Shown here piece after piece: positions 7,808 through 14,980 of a stretch of DNA of 16,327 bases. The stretch comes from CAZTAR01 sp043813895 (GTDB taxonomy: Bacteria; Planctomycetota; Phycisphaerae; UBA1845; UTPLA1): NCBI GenBank assembly GCA_043813895.1, contig JBDRKQ010000055.1, forward strand, positions 1 to 16,327, in the 5' to 3' direction. Position numbers and translations under genes: made by a program. The first letter of the stretch is position 1, and every line of letters begins with the position of its first letter. Under the pieces are notes generated by a model, which was given only the letters and a program-made list of their open reading frames with translations, was not told the DNA's origin and made no database searches.

Positions 7808-10800
7808 ATGTCCTCCCGACTTGCCCGCACGATCCTCATTGGATGCGCCATGGTCAACAACAGCCTCGCCAGTCTCGCCGGCGCCGAACAACACGACCCC
7901 AGCCCCGGACCCAAGGCCATCGTCACGCTCGACAAGGCCCGATTCACGGTGCTGACGCCGGCGCTGATCCGCATCGAGTGGTCGCCAAATGGCGCGTTCG
8001 AGGACCGGGCCTCGCTCGCGTTCATCAACCGACACCTCGCCGTGCCCGAGTTCGACGTCGACCGCAAAGACGACGCGCTCGTCATCCGCACGGACGACTT
8101 GCTGCTGCGCTACCAGGACGACGGCAAGCGCTTCCACAAGGGCAACCTCTCAATCGAACTCGACCTATGCGGCAAGAAGGTCGTCTGGCGTCCTGGGATG
8201 AAGGATACCGGCAATCTCCGCGGCACCTTCAGAACGCTCGACGGCATTTCCGGCGCAACGTCGCTCGAAGCGGGCATCCTCTCCCGCGACGGTTGGGTCC
8301 TCGTCGACGACTCGCACCGCCCGCTCTTCGACACACCCGCGCGAACAGAACGGCCCTGGGTCGCGCCGCGCAAAGAGAAGAATGCGATCGACTGGTACTT
8401 TTTCGGCCACGGGCACGACTACAAGCGCGCACTGGGCGACTTCACCAAAGTCGCCGGGCGCATCCCGTTGCCGCCGAGGTTCGCGTTTGGAACATGGTGG
8501 TCTCGCTATTGGGCATACACGGACCAGGAGTTGAAGCAGCTCGTCAGCGAGTTCCAAGAGCACGATGTTCCGCTCGACGTGCTCGTCATCGACATGGATT
8601 GGCACCTCGACGGCTGGACGGGCTACACCTGGAACCCGAAGTGCTTTCCCGATCCCGAAGGATTCCTGAAGTGGGTTCACGACCAGGGTCTCAAGGCGAC
8701 GCTGAACCTGCACCCCGCCGACGGCGTCGGGAAACACGAAGCCGCATTCCCCGAGTTCGCCAAGGCAATGGGGCTCGATCCGAAGAAGACCGATCGCGTG
8801 CCGTTCGACTGCGCCGACCCGAAGTTTGTCGACGCGTACTTTAAGCTCCTGCACCACCCGCTGGAGAAACAGGGCATCGACTTCTGGTGGACCGACTGGC
8901 AGCAGGGCGGAACAACGAATGTGCCGGGCCTCGATCCGCTGTGGTGGTTGAACCACCTGCACTGGACAGACATGCAGCAGCGTAGAGAGAAGACCGGCCG
9001 GCGCCCGCTGATCTTCAGCCGCTGGGGCGGGCTGGGCAACCATCGCTACCAGGTCGGCTTCTCGGGCGACGCCTTCTGCAACTGGCCGTCGCTCGCGTTT
9101 CAGCCGTCCTTCACGGCGACGGCCGCCAACGTCGGCTACGGCTACTGGAGTCACGACATCGGCGGGCACGTGCCGGGCCCGGTCGATCCCGAACTCTACG
9201 CCCGCTGGATTCAATTCGGCGTTTTCAGCCCGATCCTCCGCACGCACACGACAAAGAACCCGAAGGCCGAGCGGCGAATCTGGGAGTTTCCCAAGGAGGT
9301 TTTCGAAGCCGCGAAGAAGGCCTTCGAGCTTCGGTACGAGCTCATTCCGTACATCTACACGATGGCGCGGAAGAGCTATGACACCGGCGTGTCACTCTGC
9401 CGGCCGTTGTATTACGACTGGCCCGAACTCGATGAAGCATACGAACACCCGGGCGAGTACATGTTCGGCGATGACCTGCTCGTCGCCCCGGTCGTCGAGC
9501 CGATCGAGCCCATCAGCAGGTGCGCGATGGTCAAGGTCTGGCTCCCGCCGGGCGAGTGGACGAATTGGTTCAGCGGGCGCACCTTCGAGGGGCCATGCGA
9601 TGCGCGACTTCTGGTGCCGCTAGACGAGATTCCGCTGTTCGTTCGCGGCGGTGCGATCATCCCGACAATGCCGAAGATGAGCCACACGGGCGAGAAACCG
9701 CTCGACCCGCTAATCCTCAACATCTGGCCCGGCGAATCCGGCGAAACGCGAATCTACGAGGATGACGGCGCAAGCGGTGGCTATCTGAAGAGTGAGTGCG
9801 CCTGGACACCGGTGTCGCACAAGCTCGTCGACGGCGAGCGACACGTCACGATCGGCCCAGTGGAAGGATCGTTTCCCGGAATGCTCAATGAGCGTGAATA
9901 CGAAGTGCGCATGCGTGACGTCTCTCCTGATACCCGAATCAGTGTCAACAGCAACACGTCGGAACAAGCAGAAACACCGGCTGGGTCTGGCTGGCGATAT
10001 GACAAACGTAACCTCAGCTGCATCATCACTTTGCCTCGTCATCCAACAAAGGAAGAATCGAGTATCGTCACAACTCAAATGTTCAAAGGCCTCGGGGACT
10101 ATCCAATCCGCGCTGGTTTGCGGGGAGTGGCACGACTTTTTGAGACATTATCGCGAGAGTGTGGCCGCGAGGGAGACTCGGCGTCATTCTGGAGGAATGT
10201 GAGTTCAGAATGGATCGATGGACACGAAGTCGGCGATCCATGGCAAGTCCTCCTAATCGATGTTTACAGAGATACTTCACTCCCGAGAGGTACCAAGACT
10301 CGGTTGCTCCTTCGACTCCTTGGGCTTTTTCATGAGATTAGCATCCGTGCTGATTTAGGCAACGGGATCAGTGCCCATATCGAAGTCGCACCGACACTGA
10401 AGTTGTTAGTATTAGAGAGGCTCGAAGGACACGTGGCACTTTCGGCCGACGCGCCTTGGGACATCGGGGGCAAGAGTACATGGCCGCTCAAAGAGCTGTC
10501 CGAATCCAATCCGTTCATCTCTTCTGTCCCGCTTGTTAGCGACGGACCGCCGAACGCGGGCATCCTCCGCGCTGACATCAAGATTAAGAAGGACGACATC
10601 GAGATAGACTTGCCGATCGAGAAGGTCTTTCTCCCGTCGATCAACGCCTGGTACGTGCTCGGGCCGTTTGGCGTGCCGTTTGACGAAGCGCTGGACAAGG
10701 TGTTGCCGCCGGAGGAAGAGATCGACCTGAACGCGAAGTACAAGGGCATGGACGGCGAGGAAATCGCCTGGCGGAAGGTCGTGCGCGAGATCGCGCCGGG

Positions 10801-11164
10801 CGTGAACCTGCTGGACGAGTTCTTCATCGACTTCGACGACGTGTTCGGCGGGCGGAGGTACCAGTGCGTCTCTTACGGGCTGACGTACCTGCACGCACCG
10901 GAGGCGATGGACGCAACGCTCGCGCTCGGCACCGACGACGGTGTCCGTGTCTGGCTGAACGGCAAACAGGTCCACCGCTTCGATGGTGGCCGGGCGTACA
11001 CGTCGAAGGAGGACCGAGTGCCGGTCAAGCTCCGCAAGGGCTCGAACACGCTGCTGCTCAAGATCAGCCAGGGGGGCGGCGACTCCGGCTTCTGCATCCA
11101 TGTCGAGGACGCCGAAGGCAACCCGCTGACGGCCGTTCGGGCGTGTTTGGAGCAGCACCCTTGA
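7808..11164 (+). CDS. Secreted GH31-family alpha-glucosidase with C-terminal beta-sandwich module
   Basis: An 1118-residue protein with a signal peptide (SSRLAR, then a hydrophobic run, likely cut after LAGA near residue 26). Residues about 35-690 form the GH31 N-domain, (beta/alpha)8 barrel and distal beta-sandwich. GTWWSRYWAY is near 230, VLVIDMDWH near 260, the nucleophile is probably D363 in FWWTDWQQGG, and the acid/base is probably D421 in GFSGDAF. These enzymes hydrolyse or transfer terminal alpha-glycosyl (usually glucosyl or xylosyl) residues; the exact substrate cannot be set. Residues about 940-1118 look like a PA14/galactose-binding-like module (DDGVRVWLNG at 1043-1052). The middle, about 695-915, is unidentified and has very different codon use. 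Start ATG at 7808 with GGAGAG 5 nt upstream. It is followed by a second secreted glycosidase on the same strand. Confidence 0.9.
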   Translation: MSSRLARTILIGCAMVNNSLASLAGAEQHDPSPGPKAIVTLDKARFTVLTPALIRIEWSPNGAFEDRASLAFINRHLAVPEFDVDRKDDALVIRTDDLLLRYQDDGKRFHKGNLSIELDLCGKKVVWRPGMKDTGNLRGTFRTLDGISGATSLEAGILSRDGWVLVDDSHRPLFDTPARTERPWVAPRKEKNAIDWYFFGHGHDYKRALGDFTKVAGRIPLPPRFAFGTWWSRYWAYTDQELKQLVSEFQEHDVPLDVLVIDMDWHLDGWTGYTWNPKCFPDPEGFLKWVHDQGLKATLNLHPADGVGKHEAAFPEFAKAMGLDPKKTDRVPFDCADPKFVDAYFKLLHHPLEKQGIDFWWTDWQQGGTTNVPGLDPLWWLNHLHWTDMQQRREKTGRRPLIFSRWGGLGNHRYQVGFSGDAFCNWPSLAFQPSFTATAANVGYGYWSHDIGGHVPGPVDPELYARWIQFGVFSPILRTHTTKNPKAERRIWEFPKEVFEAAKKAFELRYELIPYIYTMARKSYDTGVSLCRPLYYDWPELDEAYEHPGEYMFGDDLLVAPVVEPIEPISRCAMVKVWLPPGEWTNWFSGRTFEGPCDARLLVPLDEIPLFVRGGAIIPTMPKMSHTGEKPLDPLILNIWPGESGETRIYEDDGASGGYLKSECAWTPVSHKLVDGERHVTIGPVEGSFPGMLNEREYEVRMRDVSPDTRISVNSNTSEQAETPAGSGWRYDKRNLSCIITLPRHPTKEESSIVTTQMFKGLGDYPIRAGLRGVARLFETLSRECGREGDSASFWRNVSSEWIDGHEVGDPWQVLLIDVYRDTSLPRGTKTRLLLRLLGLFHEISIRADLGNGISAHIEVAPTLKLLVLERLEGHVALSADAPWDIGGKSTWPLKELSESNPFISSVPLVSDGPPNAGILRADIKIKKDDIEIDLPIEKVFLPSINAWYVLGPFGVPFDEALDKVLPPEEEIDLNAKYKGMDGEEIAWRKVVREIAPGVNLLDEFFIDFDDVFGGRRYQCVSYGLTYLHAPEAMDATLALGTDDGVRVWLNGKQVHRFDGGRAYTSKEDRVPVKLRKGSNTLLLKISQGGGDSGFCIHVEDAEGNPLTAVRACLEQHP

Positions 11165-11213
11165 CGAGAGCTGGCGTGGCGTCCGAGCCGGGTGCGTGTC
11201 TGAGGTGCAGATT

Positions 11214-11342
11214 GGGTGGCACGGGTAATGCGTGGGGCATCCCGCAGGGTGCCCCACGCATTACCCGTGGGAAGGGCTTGAACGCATCGCCACGGGTAAG
11301 CTGCGTCCCGGCTCACCGGGACTCCGCTAACCCATGCCACCC
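11214..11342. repeat. Three-stem palindromic repeat with 20-bp perfect hairpin
   Basis: Outer arms GGGTGGCA (11214-11221) and TGCCACCC (11335-11342) enclose two structures. The first is a perfect 20-bp inverted repeat, 11220-11239 with 11250-11269 (it begins CACGGGTAATGCG). The second is a hairpin GTCCCGG-CTCA-CCGGGAC at 11305-11322 flanked by the near-complementary GGGTAAGC and GCTAACCC. It has the same layout as the element at 3-107. It lies 50 bp after the GH31 stop and could also stabilise or end that transcript, although no T tract follows. Confidence 0.85.
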
Positions 11343-11399
11343 TCGCCAAGCACGTGCCGGCCAAGGAGTCGGCCGCTACGTTATCCCACGAGGCGAGAA

Positions 11400-11421
11400 G
11401 AGTCATAACGCGAGTCATAAC
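11400..11421 (+). repeat. Tandem direct repeat, possible activator site
   Basis: GAGTCATAAC occurs twice, at 11400-11409 and 11412-11421, a 12-bp period. It ends about 45 bp before the -35 candidate of the glucoamylase gene, a typical place for an activator bound as a tandem dimer. No regulator can be assigned. Confidence 0.35.
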
Positions 11422-11467
11422 AGCATGTTAGAGTTGTGAGAGCCAATCGATTGATTTCTCCGCACGG

Positions 11468-11496
11468 TTGAACCGCCTCCTGCTATCTGATAGGCT
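11468..11496 (+). promoter_or_regulatory. Candidate promoter of the glucoamylase gene
   Basis: TTGAAC (11468-11473) and TAGGCT (11491-11496) are 17 nt apart, with TGA just before the -10 giving a TGn-type extension. The -10 is weak (3 of 6). A start near 11503 would give a leader of about 70 nt that contains the palindrome at 11551-11564. Confidence 0.4.
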
Positions 11497-11550
11497 ATTC
11501 TACGGAGGGGGAAGAAGCCCCGCCGGTGGGGAGTCCCCGATAGGTGACGA

Positions 11551-11564
11551 GTAAAACGTTTTAC
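11551..11564 (+). promoter_or_regulatory. Perfect 14-bp palindrome, LacI-family-style operator
   Basis: GTAAAACGTTTTAC is fully self-complementary with a central CG, the style of operators bound by LacI/CcpA-type sugar regulators. It sits between the candidate promoter and the ribosome-binding site (GAGG, 11565-11568) of a sugar-releasing enzyme, where a bound repressor would block transcription. The match to the family is by pattern only; no LacI-type gene is in the window. Confidence 0.5.
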
Positions 11565-11573
11565 GAGGTTGCG

Positions 11574-14500
11574 ATGATCCCTCAACTGTATCGCTGCGCC
11601 GTAGCGTCCGGCTGCGTGACCTTTCAGACAATGCGTGCCACTGGCGGCTTGTCCGCCAGTGCGAGTCCCCCCGCAACGAGGCGTAAGACACTGGCGGGCA
11701 AGCCGCCAGTGGCACCCTTGGCGCTTGCACTTGTGCTCCTGATCTGCGCACCTGCCGCCGCGACACCCGATTACGTGGAACACACACCGAACGTCCAAGT
11801 CTACAACCAGTCCGCCGGCGTGACGATGCGGAATCCCAAAACGCCGCGCGAGGGCGAGGCGGTCGATCTGTACTTCAAGATCGCACCCTCGTTCAGCTAT
11901 ACGAGCGTCGCCGTGTACTACACGGATGACGGCTCGACGCCGGATGGGTCGAAGGGCGTCCCATCGCCCGGAACGATGGTCCTGCTTAGCTACGGACCGG
12001 ATATTCGTGTGACTTTCCTGTACAACGAACCGGTAGGCGTGTCCGGCGTCGACTGGTGGCACGCGCAGATGCCGTACTTCACCCGAGACTACGGCGAACG
12101 CATCCGCTACAAGGTCGGCGCCTGGGACACCGGCGCGCCCAGTACGCCCGAGGTCTTCGCGGGAGCGGGCACAGTGTACGAGTACACCAACAAACTCGCG
12201 TGGCCCGGCGCCGGCAGCGGTTCGCCAACCCCCGATGAAGGCTACCCGCCGGTCCACTTCTGGAAGGAGGAGGCGGTTGCGGGCAACAACTACATCAACG
12301 TCATGCTCGATCGGAACGGCTCGGTGTACGACATCTACTACCCCTCCGCTGGGTGCGTGTACGGCATGGGCACGAAGAACGAGGGCTACTCCGACGGCGC
12401 GGACACGTACCCGCCCGGCCTGCCGCCGGATCACCGCGGCCAGATGAACCTGAACCAGGCGATGCCGGGTCTCCGCGTGGACGGCATGACCTACTGGCTC
12501 AGCAACGAGGCGGGCGGCGACTACGTCGACGTGACGCAGTCGTACGTCACCGACACAAACGTGATTCTGACTTCACAACGCCTCGTCGCCGGCGGCAACG
12601 ACATCCTCGTGCAGCAGTACGACTTCTCGCCGAAGGGCATCACATTTCCCACGGACGACGGCGCACAGCCGAACCAGGGCCTGCACATCAAGCGCATCGT
12701 CCTGACAAACAACGGCGCGACAGCGAAGACGGTCAACTTCTACTGGCACGCGGACTTCGCGCTCAACGGCGGTGACAGCTACGACGGGACGTTTACGGAT
12801 GCCGCGCGCGGCGCGATGATCGGCTACGACAACACCCAACGCTGGACATCCGCCAGCGGAGAGTACAACCCGACGACAACCGGCGACTACAACAAGGACG
12901 TCTCGGTCTACCTCGCGGCGGCTGTCCGGCTGAGTGATTCGGTCGGCGCGTCGTCGGGCACGCCGGCGACGGACTTCTGGTCGGACACGAGTGCCGACGA
13001 GGGACTCGGCTGGGTCGGAATGCAGGTCGAGCTGCCGGTGGGCGTGCCGAAGGAGATCGGCGTGCTCTTCGTCGGCGGCTTCGACAACGTCGGCGGTGCG
13101 ACGGGTACGTATGACTACTACATGGACGGCGCGATCGACTGGTTCCACACGCAGAACCTCGCCGCATTGCAGACGACAACCGAGACATACTGGACGGACT
13201 GGCTGGCGGCAGGCCTGACCGTCGACATGCCTGACGATCGCTACGACGAAATCTTCAAACGCGGCCTGCTCGGCACGGCGCTACACCTCGACGGTGAAAA
13301 CGGCGGCGTCATCGCCGGCATGCACAACGGGGCCTATCCGTTTGTCTGGCCCCGCGACGGCGTCTGGGCGGCAGTCACGCTCGACCGCACAGGCCACACG
13401 GCGGAGGCGGCGGAGGTATACCGATTCCTCCGCGACATCGCCTACCGCGCGGAGGAAGAACCAGGGCGGAAGGGATGGTGGTATCAGAAGTACACGACGG
13501 ATGGCTACATCGTCTGGTCGTCGCCGCAGGTGGACGAGACGTCTGCATACCCGTGGGGCATCGACTACCACTATGCCCTTACCGGCGACCTGACCTTCCT
13601 CGAAGACCACTACGTCACGGTGTACGAGGCCGCCCGCGCGTCGAGCGAGGACAGCAACATCGACGGCCGCCTGTACTACGACGACACGTACGACTTGATG
13701 CACTCGAACAACCTCTGGGAGGATTCGTGGGACCTGTTCCTCTACTCGAACGCGACGGTCGAGCGGGGATTGCGCGACGCGGCGGATATCGCCGACATCC
13801 TTGACCAGCTTTCCTGCCCCGGCGGGCCCGGCACCTGCAACTACCACAACGACCGCGCGCTCTATCTGGCCAGGGCCGATGCTATCCACGGTGGCATGGA
13901 CGCGCGCCTTGCCTGGGACGGTGAGAACACGGACATCTCGATGCTCGGGTTGTCGTATCCGTTCGACGTGTACGACACGACGGACCCGGCGATTGCGCAC
14001 ATGGCGGACCGGATGAACGGCATCGCCACCGACACCTGGGGCAACAACCATCCCATCGTGAACTTCACCGGTGAGTGGGAAGGCCTGATCAACCGGTACT
14101 GGGGCGATGGGTACTGGAATGGCGGCCCGTGGTTCCTCTCCACGCTATGGTACGGCTGCTACTATGCCGAACGACAGGACGCCAACCCCGACAAGGGAGA
14201 CATCGACAATCACGCATATCGCATGGACCTGCTGCTCGACCGCCTCGGGCCGATCGGCTTCGGGGCCGAGCAGATCGCCCCGTCGAACAGCCTGCAGTAT
14301 CCGGGGCAGGGCGACTTCCTCCTCCAGACAGCGTGGCCGAACGCATGGGAGTCCATGTCATTCCTGGTCGATGCCGTCATGATGTTCCTCGATTTCACGC
14401 CGGACGCAGCCGGCAACACGCTGCGGATCGAACCGAAGATGCCGTCCGCGTGGAGCACGATGACGTTCAACAACCTCGTCCTCGGAAACCACCGCATTGA

Positions 14501-14927
14501 CGTAACCTGTGCCGAGGACGCTGCCGTCAACAGCGTGACGTTCACGAACCAGACCGGCGATCCGCTGGATTACGACGTTCACATCCGCGTGCCGTCAGGT
14601 TCGGATGTGATCGCCGTGACGCAGGAGGATGGGACGGGCTGCACGGCACTCGCCTTCACGCACGACCCTGCGACGGGTCGCGTACACGTACAGGGCGCGA
14701 TGGACACAGGCGCGGCCAGCACGACGACCGTCAACGTCCATCACGGCCTGCGAGGCGACTTCGACTTCTTGAACGGCGTGGATACGGCCGACCTGCCTGT
14801 GTTCGTCGACGTGCTGCTCGACACGGACACCGGCTGTATCAACCCGGCCATCGCGGACATGGACGCCAACGGCCGCGCGGACGGCGATGACGTCCAGTTC
14901 TTCGTCAGCGCGCTGCTGGGGCTGTAA
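11574..14927 (+). CDS. Secreted GH15 glucoamylase-type enzyme with C-terminal dockerin-like repeats
   Basis: An 1117-residue protein. A hydrophobic signal core (PLALALVLLICAPAAA) follows an unusually long N-terminal region that is partly encoded by a palindromic repeat. Residues about 60-170 form a beta-sandwich resembling carbohydrate-binding or Ig-like modules (AVYYTDDGSTPDG). The GH15-type N-domain and (alpha/alpha)6 barrel follow: FVWPRDGVW at 590-598, WEDSW with likely general acid E716, and GAEQ with likely base E899. Both catalytic assignments are by analogy with bacterial glucoamylases. GH15 enzymes release glucose from the non-reducing ends of starch-like or related alpha-glucans. 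Residues about 1061-1117 hold two Ca-loop repeats (GDFDFLNGVDTADL; ADMDANGRADGDDV), a GC-type dockerin-like tail seen in planctomycete surface proteins. The start is ATG 11574 with GAGG 5 nt upstream; GTG 11544 would lie before the operator-like palindrome. It probably works with the upstream GH31 enzyme. Confidence 0.88.
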   Translation: MIPQLYRCAVASGCVTFQTMRATGGLSASASPPATRRKTLAGKPPVAPLALALVLLICAPAAATPDYVEHTPNVQVYNQSAGVTMRNPKTPREGEAVDLYFKIAPSFSYTSVAVYYTDDGSTPDGSKGVPSPGTMVLLSYGPDIRVTFLYNEPVGVSGVDWWHAQMPYFTRDYGERIRYKVGAWDTGAPSTPEVFAGAGTVYEYTNKLAWPGAGSGSPTPDEGYPPVHFWKEEAVAGNNYINVMLDRNGSVYDIYYPSAGCVYGMGTKNEGYSDGADTYPPGLPPDHRGQMNLNQAMPGLRVDGMTYWLSNEAGGDYVDVTQSYVTDTNVILTSQRLVAGGNDILVQQYDFSPKGITFPTDDGAQPNQGLHIKRIVLTNNGATAKTVNFYWHADFALNGGDSYDGTFTDAARGAMIGYDNTQRWTSASGEYNPTTTGDYNKDVSVYLAAAVRLSDSVGASSGTPATDFWSDTSADEGLGWVGMQVELPVGVPKEIGVLFVGGFDNVGGATGTYDYYMDGAIDWFHTQNLAALQTTTETYWTDWLAAGLTVDMPDDRYDEIFKRGLLGTALHLDGENGGVIAGMHNGAYPFVWPRDGVWAAVTLDRTGHTAEAAEVYRFLRDIAYRAEEEPGRKGWWYQKYTTDGYIVWSSPQVDETSAYPWGIDYHYALTGDLTFLEDHYVTVYEAARASSEDSNIDGRLYYDDTYDLMHSNNLWEDSWDLFLYSNATVERGLRDAADIADILDQLSCPGGPGTCNYHNDRALYLARADAIHGGMDARLAWDGENTDISMLGLSYPFDVYDTTDPAIAHMADRMNGIATDTWGNNHPIVNFTGEWEGLINRYWGDGYWNGGPWFLSTLWYGCYYAERQDANPDKGDIDNHAYRMDLLLDRLGPIGFGAEQIAPSNSLQYPGQGDFLLQTAWPNAWESMSFLVDAVMMFLDFTPDAAGNTLRIEPKMPSAWSTMTFNNLVLGNHRIDVTCAEDAAVNSVTFTNQTGDPLDYDVHIRVPSGSDVIAVTQEDGTGCTALAFTHDPATGRVHVQGAMDTGAASTTTVNVHHGLRGDFDFLNGVDTADLPVFVDVLLDTDTGCINPAIADMDANGRADGDDVQFFVSALLGL
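11635..11715 (+). repeat. 81-bp palindromic repeat inside the signal-peptide coding region
   Basis: Outer arms 11635-11651 (GTGCCACTGGCGGCTTG) and 11699-11715 are perfect 17-bp inverted copies. Each arm also forms its own hairpin: CACTGGCGG with CCGCCAGTG at 11639-11661, and again at 11689-11711. The element is exactly 27 codons long, keeps the frame open and encodes the Arg/Lys-bearing stretch (TRRKTLAGKPP) just before the hydrophobic signal core. Confidence 0.85.
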
Positions 14928-14980
14928 GTGCGAGCAAAATGCCGAGGACCGCGTGCGCGACGCGCGTGCCATGTTTGGCA

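Larger units (their letters stand above)
11165..11573. other. Intergenic region carrying a repeat and glucoamylase control signals
   Basis: This contains a large palindromic repeat, a pair of direct repeats, a candidate promoter and a LacI-style palindrome, each listed separately. The leader also has CCCC (11518-11521), GGGG (11528-11531) and CCCC (11535-11538), so the central G run could pair with either C run. No gene is present. Confidence 0.6.

Noticed and set aside
11217..11232. Sigma-54 (-24/-12) promoter-like sequence TGGCACGGGTAATGC
   Set aside because: GG and GC are correctly spaced, but the sequence is part of a palindromic repeat and lies over 330 bp from the next start, so the match is probably incidental.
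14928..14980. Terminator between the convergent glucoamylase and UvrC-like genes
   Set aside because: Only weak GC-rich pairing and no T tract on either strand.
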